Shown piece after piece: positions 21,806 to 31,065 of a stretch of 64,000 bases of DNA. Source of the stretch: Cordylochernes scorpioides (taxonomy: Eukaryota; Arthropoda; Arachnida; Pseudoscorpiones; Chernetidae). The stretch lies in the NCBI GenBank assembly GCA_030710605.1, contig CP092870.1, forward strand, positions 98,112,592-98,176,591. Reading direction: 5' to 3'. The position numbers and the translations under genes are program-made. Under the pieces are notes generated by a model that was given only the letters and a program-made list of their open reading frames with translations, had not been told where the DNA came from and made no database searches. How positions within the stretch are numbered: position 1 is the first letter of the stretch; every line of letters starts with the position of its first letter.

Positions 21806-24290
21806 TGTTGTGACAATTGACAATTAAAACATTTTTATTGTCATCTCGACAATATTACAAATTATTCAAGAGAATAGTTTAAGAAAGATTGAAAATATAT
21901 ACAGAGTTGAAATATATACATATTTATAAGATGATGGAGGATGAAGGAAGGCATCCCCTGCGCACGAGGGTCCTCGTCCAGGCGATGAGCGGGTCCTCCA
22001 CTCCACCGAGCCCAACCTGGACAAAATGGCGATAGACGCGCAGCTTTGCCGACGCCAGGATGGTCAGGGCGTCGTCCTCAAGGCCGGACCCGCCGAAGAT
22101 CCAGGCCTGCAGGTCAGGGGGCCGCCCGATGATGTTGAAGGCCTCTCTGATGAGGGGCCTGATGGAAGAGCAGCTCCAGTAGCGGTGGCCGAGGGAGCGG
22201 TCGACGGACCCGCAGGCAGGACACGAGGGGCCGGCCGAGGCAGGATGGGCCGGATGGGGTAGAGCGTGGAGGGCCAACTTGAAGGCGGCATCGGCCTCAT
22301 GCCCCGAGAAGGCGCGGCGCCGGAGCGAGGCCCAGTCGATCCTGGATGGTTGGCTGATGGTGGGTGCCCATCTCGCCAGGAATCGGGAGATCGGCGTGGC
22401 CGCGAGGCGCGGACGATCCAGGGCCCGTCGGGCCGAGCGGGTCGTGAGGCCGTTGAGGAACGGCGTGGCCGCCCCGCGCAGCACCACAGCCACAGCTAAT
22501 GAAGATGATGAAGATGGAGACTCCCCCCCGAAGCCCACGGCGTTCTCGGAGGTCAGCCTCCGGCAGAAGGCGCCCAGGACCGCAGCGTCAGCCAGGGCGG
22601 AGCGCGTAGGTCGGGCGATGAGGTGGTCCTCCGCGAGAAGGTTCCGTACTCGAGCTCCGCGCCAGCGGGCAGGGGCCAGGAGGTCGGGAGGGCGAAGGAA
22701 CCTGCAGCCGCCGATGATTGGGATGTCCAGCAGCTGAGATGTGGGGACCGCCCGGTGATTGAGGCTCAGGATCTTGGAGGCCTCCTCCCACAGCTTCAGC
22801 AACCGGAGACGGCGGGGCTGGAGACGCGTGCCGTCTGGTGGAGGGCGGATCCAGGCCTCGCTGCTGCTGGCGACCAGCCAGTCGAAGCCGTTCCTGCCTC
22901 CGCGGAGCGCGACCTGCACACCCTTGAGGCAGGCGAGCTGGAGTTGGGTTGCCAGGTCGAGGAGGCCGAGGCCTCCGATGGCAACGGGCCTCGCCATGAC
23001 GGCGGCGGGATGCCACGCCGTGTGGTCTTGTCTCCAGACGAACCTCGCTAGTCGGGCCTGCAGCTTGGCGATGGTCGGGGGTGATGGCAGGTACCCGTGG
23101 AGGTGATGCTGGATGGTGGCGCCCACCAGCGAGTTCGCCGCTCTAGCTCGCCCGACGAGGGATAGGCCGCGGGTGAAGGGCGTCCATCTGCGGCAGGCGG
23201 ACTCCAGGAGGGCGAGAAGATGCTGCTCCTGATGGGCTACGGAGCTCCTGGGGGCGATGTCGAGCCCGAGGACCCTGATGGAGGTGGTCGACCAGGAGGC
23301 GCCGAGAGGGAAGTCGCCGCGGTTGCGCCAGGCGCCGCACCAAAGGCCCGCGCCCTTCCCGAGGTTGACGGCGATACCGGAGGCCCGCTTGAAGTCTTCG
23401 AGGACGGTCGCCACCAGCTCGAATTCTTCGTCGCGATGGAATAGGAGGACGACGTCGTCGGCGTAGGCGATGACGTTGCCCACGCCGAGGGTCGACTCCA
23501 GGCGACGTAGCAGCGGCCCCGTAGCGATGCTAAAGAGCGCGGCACTCACGGCGCAGCCCTGTTGTAGGCCGTTGAGGAGGGGGAAGGCGGTGGTGTGAAA
23601 GCCTCCGGCCCGGATCGTTGCGTCCGCCCCGGCGTACAAGATGTTAATCCAGCCCATGAAGGCCGGCGGGAGGCGGAGGGACGTCCTCAGGGACTCCAGG
23701 AAGCCGCGGTCCAGGGAATCGAAGGCGGACTCCAGGTCGACGCCCATGACGGCCAGCGGCGAGCCCATGGCGGTTGCCTCCTCAACAGCATCCGTCACCT
23801 TGTAGATGTTCCAGGACGGGGACCTCCCGGGGATGGCGTACGTCTGGCAGTCTGGTACCAGGGCTCGTAGGTGGGGCTTGAGGCGCCGGTGGAGAATGGC
23901 AGCCAGCACCCTGTAGTCGGCCGAGGGCAGTGCGATGGGCCTGTATCCCTCAAGGCCGCGGGCCTTGGGCACCAGGCAGATAGAGCTGCGCCGCGTCGAC
24001 GGAGGCAGGGCTCCGCGGAGCCGTGACGCCGCGAACACTCGGGAAGGAGGCCATGATGTTCACCTCATGCATCTTCTTGGGTGGCAGGCAGCGGTTGGCG
24101 AAGTGATGAGCCACAATGGCCTGGTTCTTGGGGTCGGAGTTGGGATCCCAGAGCTGCAGCAGTTTGGTGGTGTAGTGGGCCAGGACTTCACCTGGCCAAT
24201 CAGGGCGCAGGTATGGGGCAGGTCCCTACACACCCCCTTCCTCTCATTGGTCAGTCTGACAGGCACTGTTTACAAATTAAAAGAGAAAAT
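21806..24290 (-). mobile_element. GC-rich L1/Tx1-like LINE, 5' truncated
   Basis: It carries one long RT ORF (21924-24038) plus frameshifted upstream coding (24280-24040; LAHYTTKLLQLWDP in one frame). A 3' UTR with AATAAA lies at about 21830. It is much more GC-rich than its surroundings. The 5' part stops where the Helitron at 24296 begins. Confidence 0.7.
21924..24038 (-). CDS. LINE reverse transcriptase (L1/Tx1-like), 704-codon open segment
   Basis: Reverse transcriptase of a non-LTR retrotransposon. Motifs in order: GYRPIALPSADYRVLA (about residue 31), VMGVDLESAFDSLDR (catalytic palm Asp, about 97), LNGLQQGCAVSAALFS (about 155), VIAYADDVVLLF (the YADD catalytic pair, about 190) and VLGLDIAP (thumb). 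The C-terminal region carries a Cys/His-type segment CPACGSVDRSLGHRYWSC near residue 630. The N-terminal endonuclease is missing and the upstream RT start is frameshifted, so the protein is incomplete. The strong GC bias differs sharply from neighbouring DNA. The clade assignment to L1/Tx1-like rests on motif style only. Confidence 0.8.
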   Translation of the reverse strand: MFAASRLRGALPPSTRRSSICLVPKARGLEGYRPIALPSADYRVLAAILHRRLKPHLRALVPDCQTYAIPGRSPSWNIYKVTDAVEEATAMGSPLAVMGVDLESAFDSLDRGFLESLRTSLRLPPAFMGWINILYAGADATIRAGGFHTTAFPLLNGLQQGCAVSAALFSIATGPLLRRLESTLGVGNVIAYADDVVLLFHRDEEFELVATVLEDFKRASGIAVNLGKGAGLWCGAWRNRGDFPLGASWSTTSIRVLGLDIAPRSSVAHQEQHLLALLESACRRWTPFTRGLSLVGRARAANSLVGATIQHHLHGYLPSPPTIAKLQARLARFVWRQDHTAWHPAAVMARPVAIGGLGLLDLATQLQLACLKGVQVALRGGRNGFDWLVASSSEAWIRPPPDGTRLQPRRLRLLKLWEEASKILSLNHRAVPTSQLLDIPIIGGCRFLRPPDLLAPARWRGARVRNLLAEDHLIARPTRSALADAAVLGAFCRRLTSENAVGFGGESPSSSSSLAVAVVLRGAATPFLNGLTTRSARRALDRPRLAATPISRFLARWAPTISQPSRIDWASLRRRAFSGHEADAAFKLALHALPHPAHPASAGPSCPACGSVDRSLGHRYWSCSSIRPLIREAFNIIGRPPDLQAWIFGGSGLEDDALTILASAKLRVYRHFVQVGLGGVEDPLIAWTRTLVRRGCLPSSSIIL

Positions 24291-24295
24291 TGTTA

Positions 24296-24787
24296 TCTAT
24301 ATATATAAAAATGAATGTATGTCTGTTTGTCCTTTATGCCTGACCAAACCACTCATTGGATCGCCATAAAACTTTGGGAAGTTATTTAGTATAGTACTGG
24401 GAAGGTTTCTAGCAAATAAAATTTTTGAAATAACTTTTCGCCTAGATATAATCAAGATAAATATTCTAATTTATCTGTTATAATTCAACAATCTGCTCTA
24501 AATATTATCATGATGATACGATGATTTTGTAATGTAGAAAATTAGGAAAGACAAAATTCAGGATGACACGGCAATTTATTTGAGACAAGAATAATGATAC
24601 AATTCCAAGGCAAGATACTATTCCTTTAACTTCCAATTACGGACGGAACCAATTAATAATGATTTTATTTAACTTATCGAGTATTTTTCAAGGGACCGGG
24701 AAAAAATGTTCACTTTATCGAGAGATTCGTTAGACAAACCTTTACTCGGGTAAAATCCGGGCGAAGCCGGGAATATCCATTTCGTAG
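24296..24787 (+). mobile_element. Non-autonomous Helitron A
   Basis: Starts A|TCTATATATATAAAAATGAA, a common arthropod Helitron 5' end, and ends with hairpin CCGGGCGAAGCCGG about 15 bases before a degraded CTAG (GTAG at 24784-24787). It is about 95% alike to the first part of Helitron B. No ORF. Confidence 0.75.
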
Positions 24788-25026
24788 CTACACCGTCTCT
24801 CCAAGAGGCAGTCTCTTATTAAAGGTCTATTAGAGATTCTTTAATAGCAATTAGAATCTTCAATGAGAGACCACCAACAGGAGAAACAAGTTGATTCATG
24901 TTTTTAGGTGGTCTTTCTTAAGAGACTCTATTTACATATTTAAAATATGAAAAAAATTAAATATTTTAAAATTAAAATATTTTAAAATCAACATTTTCTT
25001 ACTGTTACGTTTAATTACTGTTAATA

Positions 25027-25912
25027 TCTATATATATATAAATGAATGTATGTCTGTTTGTTTGTCCTTTATGCCTGACCAAACCACTCATTGGATCGCC
25101 ATGAAACTTTTGGAAGTTATTTAGTATAGTACTGGGAAGGTTTCTAGCAAATAAAATTTTTGAAATAACTTTTCGCCTAGAAATAATCAAGATAATTATT
25201 CTAATTTATCTGTTATAATTCAACAATCTGCTCTAAATATTATCATGATGATACGATGATTTTGTAATGTAGAAAATTAGAAAAGACAAAATTCAGGATG
25301 ACACGGCAATTTATTTGAGACAAGAATAATGATACAATTCAAAGGCAAGATACTATTCCTTTAACTTCCAATTACCAAGGGAACCAATTAATATTGATTT
25401 TATTCTACTTATCGAGTATTTTTTCAAGGGACCGGGAAAAAATGTTCACTTTATCGAGAGATTCGTTAAACAAACCTTTACTCGGGTAAAACCCGGGCGA
25501 AGCCGGGTACATCCATACAAGAATAATGATACAATTCCAAGGCAAGATACTATTCCTTTAACTTCCAATTACCGAGGGAACCAATTAATATTGATTTTAT
25601 TCAACTTATCGAGTATTTTTCAAGGGACCGGGAAAAAATGTTCACTTTATCGAGATATTCGTTAAACAAACCTTTACTCGGGTAAAACCCGGGCGAAGCC
25701 GGGTACATCCATACAAGAATAATGATACAATTCCAAGGCAAGATACTATTCCTTTAACTTCCAATTACCGAGGGAACCAATTAATATTGATTTTATTCAA
25801 ATTATCGAGTATTTTTCAAGGGACCGGGAAAAAAATGTTCACTTTATCGAGAGATTCGTTAGACAAACTTTTACTCGGGTAAAACCCGGGCGAAGCCGGG
25901 CGGGTCCGCTAG
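25027..25912 (+). mobile_element. Non-autonomous Helitron B with triplicated 3' end
   Basis: 5' TC at 25027 preceded by A; 3' hairpin CCCGGGCGAAGCCGGG and CTAG (25909-25912) followed by T, matching Helitron insertion between A and T. No Rep/helicase coding. Confidence 0.85.
25320..25912 (+). repeat. Three tandem 3'-terminal units of about 196 bp in Helitron B
   Basis: ACAAGAATAATGATACAATT starts units at 25320, 25517 and 25713. Each unit runs through the GC hairpin; only the last ends in CTAG, and the earlier ones join at CATCCATACAAG. Confidence 0.9.
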
Positions 25913-25915
25913 TAA

Positions 25916-26279
25916 AGTATAAAATATATAAATGGTAGCAATGCATTTCTTTATTCTTAAAAAGTGCAAGCTTTCGGAACTTTATAATCCTTTCACAGAA
26001 AGAAAGAGAGAGAGAGAAGCATAGCCTAAGGCATAGCTATGTTTCTCTCGTTGTCTCCTGGACTGTACATAACTGTATATAGTTTACTCCTTTATTTTAT
26101 CCCTCTTTTTATAAGTATTATATAATACTACCATTGACTTGTGTATGATGTCAATAAAATATTTTTAAATCTCAAAATCTCAGTGACTCGCTGTGGAAGG
26201 ATTATAAAGATCTGAAAGCTTCCACTTTTTAAGAATAAAGAAATGCATTGCTATCATTTATATTTTTATATTTTATACT
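25916..26279. repeat. Foldback element, about 80-100-bp TIRs
   Basis: Left AGTATAAAATATATAAATGG ... CCTTTCACAG (25916-25995) is inverted at 26178-26279. The interior has a (GA)n tract. It sits directly beside the Helitron B 3' end. No coding. Confidence 0.75.
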
Positions 26280-26284
26280 GTTTA

Positions 26285-26780
26285 CAAATGTCAGCTCTAC
26301 AAGCTGTAAAACGTTACACCAGCTCTGAAATATCCCTGAGGAAAATTGCTCTGAATTTAGACAAGCTCCACAGAGACACACAAATCACCTTCCAGTGGAT
26401 CCCATCCCACATAAGACTGAAGGACACAGCAGATACAATTGCCAAATCATCAGCAATACCTAACTCTGACCTTGATTTTGACTTCTTCAAATGCCTACAA
26501 AAAAGAAACATCCAAGCAAAAACACAGGAGTCAACATTCCATCATTGGTATCTGAACCAAAAGCCTGGAGATATTCTGTAAAATGGGATGAACTGACAGG
26601 CAGCAACCTGTATTTCCAGGCTCAAAACTGGCAGCCATACAAGACCGCTCCTCTTCCAGGATGGTGTAAAGACCTTCCCACACCATCTACAGGACCAAAG
26701 AGACCTCACCAGACCACCTCTTGGAATGTATGGAAGCCTCAAGACAGGACCTATATTCCAACCCTACCAAGATTGTAAAT
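26285..26780 (+). pseudogene. LINE RNase H and tail fragment
   Basis: Plus-strand reading includes ITFQWIPSHIRLKDTADTIA, the RNase H C-terminal motif, followed after a stop at 26579 by a broken Cys-poor tail (KTAPLPGWCKDL). A 5'-truncated relic of a Jockey/I-type LINE. The preceding region (from 26243) is repeat sequence. Confidence 0.6.
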
Positions 26781-27102
26781 TTTAATCCATGAATTCATTC
26801 TCCATGACATTGTATATTATACAATAGGATAATAATAAAAAATATATATTTTTTAAATATAATACAGTTAAACCTTTCTATAACAAGATCACTTGGGACC
26901 AAGATATATATTTTAGTATTGAAAATAGAGCAATCCATAAATAAATCTTTAATTAAAAAGGCATATATTGGATCGAAATATCATTTATTTTACCAATATA
27001 CCTTTTTAATTAAATATTTTAGTATATTATAACCACACGGTTAAAACTAATGGGACTTGAAACACACATGGAAACTTAAGTTCATTGAAGTCTATCAAAA
27101 AT
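26781..27102. repeat. AT-rich stretch with a 22-bp-arm hairpin
   Basis: Arms 26949-26971 (TTAATTAAAAAGGCATATAT) and 26993-27014 are inverted copies. No gene. Confidence 0.5.
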
Positions 27103-27218
27103 GATAAAGCACAATTTGGATTATAGATTATAGCTACAAGAAAATAAGACCTATTCCAAATAAATTAATAGTGTGTGACGTTTCGGTAACAGTATTATTA
27201 CCATCTTCAGACGAAAGA
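27103..27218. repeat. Interspersed repeat with GACGTTTCGGTAACAG core
   Basis: It matches 52183-52303 over its length (GTGTGTGACGTTTCGGTAAC ... TTACCATCTTCAGAC). Short, non-coding, possibly a SINE or MITE. Confidence 0.7.
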
Positions 27219-27270
27219 ATAAATAGAAAAATATCACAGCATGTTCTTAAATAACAAATGAAGACATTTT

Positions 27271-27337
27271 TTAAGAAAAAGGCATCTACTTATTGTGCAA
27301 CTTTCAGTTGCACGATAAGTAGATGCCTTTTTCTTAA
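27271..27337. repeat. Compact 32-bp-stem hairpin
   Basis: TTAAGAAAAAGGCATCTACT at 27271 pairs with 27306-27337. One G:U-type mismatch, 3-nt loop. The size recalls a miRNA precursor, but a tiny MITE is equally possible. Confidence 0.6.
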
Positions 27338-28037
27338 TTTATGCACCTTATCCCAGTACAATATTACATTTGTACTATTTTTTCAAATGAAGACATTCTT
27401 AACTAGAACTGATGTGTTATTCTTTCTATGCTCTGATGGAATTATGAGTTGCATAACCAAGTTAGAGTGCTATAACAAAGTCCCACTGTATATTGTTCAA
27501 TTGTAACATTAGACTGTCACATACGCAACAGTAAAAAATTCAAATATATGTAAACCAAACTCACTGTTACTGAAATATCACACACTATTTATTTATTTGT
27601 ATTTGATCATATTATCTTGTGCTTCTAATAAGTTGGATTTTAAAGGTGTATTCTTAAAGGAAATCAGAAGTTTCTGTGCCCTAACCTGATTCTAACTGAA
27701 AATTCTCTTACAACAGTCAATCTGCTAACAATCTTTTGGTAGAATTGAGGTGGAATGTGAGGGAAGAGATAAGCACATCAATATTTCTTCCAATCTGTCT
27801 GTAGAGGTCTTGGAACAAGCTTACTGAAAAACTAATCCTAACCTGAACACCAAAATTAACCTCATACAGGCTTGTCAACACTTTAAGTGAGATTAGGGTT
27901 AGTAAAACTCTTTCAGAGAGATCGTATCAATCCAAGTCTTTTATACCTAATTATTGATGTAAAAAAACTAGCGTTAAAATAATTTCAATCGTCGATTATC
28001 AAGATTGAAAGATTAATTAAATGTCAAACGATATCAC
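27338..28037. other. No gene supported
   Basis: An ORF on the plus strand (27258-27506) runs across the hairpin and has no family features. Remainder anonymous. Confidence 0.4.
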
Positions 28038-28268
28038 CTACTTTTTAACAGTTTCAATGATTTCATCATCACATATTTTTGAAAGATCTTCGGGTAGTGA
28101 GAGTAGTTCTTGTTGAATGTTAGGGTCGATTAAACTCCAATGATCTCTTGTAATAAAATCGACCATGTGTGCATTGACAATTTGTATATGTTTGATAATA
28201 AAATCTGCTATTGCATTAACACTATTAATCAACTGTTCTGAATTATATGACAAAAATCCATATTTGGC
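28038..28268 (-). CDS. Possible internal exon of an unidentified host gene
   Basis: Minus-strand open frame of about 76 codons with balanced, non-repetitive composition (NSVNAIADFIIKHIQI, AHMVDFITRDHWSLIDP, SLPEDLSKICDDEIIE). It is preceded by a plausible acceptor (TTTTAATTAG) near 28269 and followed, after the AAAAA of the Lys codons, by a plausible donor (GTAGGTGAT) near 28040. No start ATG lies in frame; the apparent start is TTG, consistent with an exon. The DFxxxxHW pattern reminds me weakly of METTL25-type proteins, but I cannot confirm that. No partner exon was identified nearby. Confidence 0.4.
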   Translation of the reverse strand, partial: AKYGFLSYNSEQLINSVNAIADFIIKHIQIVNAHMVDFITRDHWSLIDPNIQQELLSLPEDLSKICDDEIIETVKK

Positions 28269-28610
28269 TAATTAAAATATTCTAAGTAATTATAATTAAA
28301 TATTCTAATATCTAAAGAACCAAAACATTTAATAAAAATATGAGTACAGTTGTTTATTTACATCTAGTTTGGTCATTTTAAAAAATTTACAGAATATATA
28401 TTTTCCCAATTTTAAAAATGATTTTTTATTATTAAATGCTTTTTTGAAATGCAACTGCTCTCTCTCTAACAGAGGGAATCATTAATGATAAGACAAGTAT
28501 CAAGCTATTAAAATATACAGTTATCAGCGTCATAATCAATTCTTAATCAATTCTGTCACTGTTTGCTTTTGTGAATGGAATAAATACCCAAATATGGCCA
28601 TTTCTCATAA

Positions 28611-28681
28611 CCATCGGTGGTTCAGTGGTAGAATGCTCGCCTGCCACGCGGGCGGCCCGGGTTCGATCCCCGGCCGATGCA
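28611..28681 (+). tRNA. tRNA-Gly (GCC)
   Basis: 71 nt. The anticodon loop is CTGCCAC (GCC), the anticodon stem is CTCGC/GCGGG, and A-box (TGGTTCAGTGG) and B-box (GGTTCGATCCC) are intact. The T stem CCGGG/CCCGG is perfect, with 11 T directly downstream as Pol III terminator. Only position 1 is off: C where G is universal, giving a C-C mispair at 1:72. It delivers glycine for GGC/GGU codons if functional. The upstream 100 bases are shared with the copy at 30528, so it is part of a repeat. Confidence 0.75.
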
Positions 28682-29145
28682 TTTTTTTTTTTTACAATTT
28701 TAAAACTTATTTATATATTTGTTACATAGCCGTTGTGGTTTTCTATTAATTATATTTTATTAAGTAATTATATTTTATTAAGTAATTACCACCCTTTAAT
28801 TGTAATATATTTTATTACTACAAGCATGGCTGCGCTTGTTTTCTACGCCATATCTTTATATATTACAACATTAATAAACATGGTCAAAAGTCAATAATAA
28901 TAACATAATAATCTTTTTATGTTAATGTCTTTTTTTTAGATGAATTACATATTTATTGTGTCTGAATTGATTAAAACAACAATGTTGCAGGATCTTTATA
29001 TTTACATAGGTTATACTATATACAACATGTTCCCCTTTTAATCAAAGTCCGGGGTCATATATTTTGAACCGAAGTACAGGCGGGAGAATTCTTCTGGTTC
29101 CTCTTGACCACTGGACGGTCTGGGCCTCCTCTCGGTGAACACTGG

Positions 29146-29471
29146 GTCTTCTCTAAAGTAGAATGCCAATTGATAACCCCTACTCAGGCTTTCTCTAAGT
29201 GGAATGTCAATTGATCAATCCTATTTAGGCTTTCTCTAAGTGGAATGCCAATTGATCAACCCTATTTAGGCTTTCTCTAAGTGGAATGCCAAATTGATCA
29301 ACCCTATTTAGGCTTTCTCTATGTGGAATGCCAATTGATCAACCCTATTTAGGCTTTCTCTATGTGGAATGCCAATTGATCAATTCTATTCAGGCTTTCT
29401 CTATGTGGAATGCCAATTGATCAATCCTATTCAGGCTTTCTCTATGTGGAATGCCAATTGATCAATCCTAC
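29146..29471. repeat. Minisatellite, about 41-bp unit, 8 copies
   Basis: Unit GGCTTTCTCTATGTGGAATG plus CCAATTGATCAATCCTATTC repeats head to tail with small changes; the last copies are the most alike. Confidence 0.9.
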
Positions 29472-29975
29472 AATCTCATCTAGCACTTCTATTGTGGCTG
29501 GAATCTTCTTGCATTCTTATTTGGATCTCTATTTTGGAACCTTTATCTTCTTCATAATCTTTATCTATATTCTTCTTTATATAATATTTATCTAAATATT
29601 CTTATTCTTTATAATCTTTATATATATATTCCTTTCCATTATAAACTTTAACTCCATATTCTTCTCTTCTTTACAATCTTCATCTCTATATTCTTCTTTT
29701 TATAATCTTTATTTGCTTTCTTCTTTAGAACTTTTATATTATTCTTCTTTATATTTTTTATTCTATAGAATCTTTATCTACATTATTCTTTTTTCTATAA
29801 TATTTATCTATATTCTTATTCTTTTTTACTCATTTTTAAATTAAAAAATAATATATTTATTAAAATATACATCAACTTATATGATATACATATATTAATT
29901 TTTCTTTCTTTCTTACTTTCGAACGTTATTTATTTAAAAAGAGCTTCTTCTTATTTTTTTAATCGAAAAATGAAC
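29472..29975. other. Low-complexity TTC/TAT-rich DNA
   Basis: Degenerate repeats of TCTTTATCTATATTCTT type. The 61-codon ORF at 29410-29595 is a by-product of the repeats. Confidence 0.6.
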
Positions 29976-30286
29976 CTTTAAACATGTATCAATTCAAATA
30001 TAAATGAATCATTTGAAATGTATATCCATTAGAATATAAATGAACTTTTTGAAATGTATATCAAATCGAATATAAATTAACTTCTTCAATGTATCAATTC
30101 GAATATATAAATTAACTTTTTGAAATGTATATCAATTCGATTTTAAATTAACCTTTTGAAATGTATCATTTTGAATATTAATTGACTTTTTTGAAATATA
30201 TCACTTTGAATATAAATGAAATTTTTGAAATATATCAATTTGAATATAAATGAAATTTTTGAAATGTATCAATTAAAATATAAATT
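29976..30286. repeat. Degenerate tandem repeat, about 33-35 bp, 9-10 copies
   Basis: Unit GAATATAAATGAACTTTTTG plus AAATGTATATCAATTC with substitutions and length changes. Confidence 0.8.
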
Positions 30287-30436
30287 ATCACTAAATTCAC
30301 TTTTTCCAATATGATTTATATATATCTAGTTTTCTCTAAATTTCGAACGTTAGGCTTAATATTTTTAGAATTTTACTTATCTTTCCGTATCCCGGCGCTG
30401 GGTAAAACCCGGGCGTTGCCCGAGCAATTTGGCTAG

Positions 30437-30712
30437 TTATAAATACAAGTATCAGAGTCATCAACAATTCTGTCATCGTTTGCTTTTGTGAATGGAATAA
30501 ATACCCAAATAGGGCCATTTCTTAAAAGCATCGGTGGTTTGGTAGAATGCTCGCCTGCCACGCGGGCGGCCCGGGTTCGATTTCCGGCCGATGCATTTTT
30601 TTTACAATTTTTAAAACTCATTTATTTTATTGTCCCCATATATATATAAGTCAGCGTATGTATGTTTGTCAACTAATCTGACTGAAATTTTAACAGTATA
30701 TTATTTAGATAT
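30437..30712 (+). mobile_element. Second tRNA-Gly-bearing unit and a Helitron-like 5' end
   Basis: It starts directly after the CTAG of the preceding element. 30443-30527 repeats the flank upstream of 28611. After the tRNA copy and its T tract, a new terminus TATATATATAAGTCAGCGTA begins near 30643, like other Helitron 5' ends in the window, and runs into the BEL/Pao relic at about 30713. Confidence 0.5.
30528..30595 (+). pseudogene. tRNA-Gly (GCC) copy with D-arm deletion
   Basis: The acceptor stem GCATCGG/CCGATGC is perfect and the anticodon arm identical to 28611-28681, but three bases are missing from the D arm and the T stem has one mispair (CCGGG/TCCGG). TTTTTTTT follows. Probably non-functional. 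Confidence 0.7.
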
Positions 30713-30792
30713 CTCTGCTCTTTCAAAGGGGTAAGTATCGGAGGCCACGTCCAGGCTATGCTCCCAACAGCCTAGCTCCATCCGAGCATTAT
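30713..30792 (-). pseudogene. BEL/Pao pol fragment, left of the Copia insertion
   Basis: Read across the Copia insertion, SIMDN from the right side continues as ARMELGCWEHSLDVASDTYP, then a stop near 30713. The continuity confirms that the two pieces were one gene. Confidence 0.7.
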
Positions 30793-31056
30793 TGATATAG
30801 GCTTAGCAAAATACAGTTATTCTTTTTGAGGATTTCTGGTTGTTTTTGTACTCACGTATGTTGTAGTTACGAGGACATCCCTTTAGATAAAAACAAATAT
30901 ATATTTATTTAAGGAACGACTTGTTCCATTACATATATTGTTAAGACAAGTTAGCGGTAAACAATAACAGCAAGGTTGAAGGTAGAAGTTGGAAGTTACG
31001 CCATAGTAGTAGTGACGTCAGCATCTATGATGATTAAAGTCAAAGTCTGTGTAACA
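30793..31056 (-). repeat. Copia 3' LTR
   Basis: 264 bp, TGTTACACAG ... CCTATATCA on the minus strand; identical in length to the 5' LTR. Confidence 0.95.
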
Positions 31057-31065
31057 ATTCCCTCC

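Larger units (their letters stand above)
28511..30436 (+). mobile_element. Helitron-like element carrying tRNA-Gly and minisatellites
   Basis: The 3' terminus at 30436 is CTAG followed by T, preceded by hairpin CGGGCGTTGCCCG. The proposed 5' side is where TATCAGCGTCATAATCAA resembles the outer end (TATCAGAGTCATCAACAA) at 30450 and, inverted, at 14640. Between them are the tRNA-Gly gene, two minisatellites and AT-rich DNA. The unity of the whole block is inferred. Confidence 0.45.

Noticed and set aside
22026..23870. Many ORFs in other frames across 22000-23900
   Set aside because: Shadows of the GC-rich LINE reverse transcriptase; GC-rich DNA has few stops in any frame.
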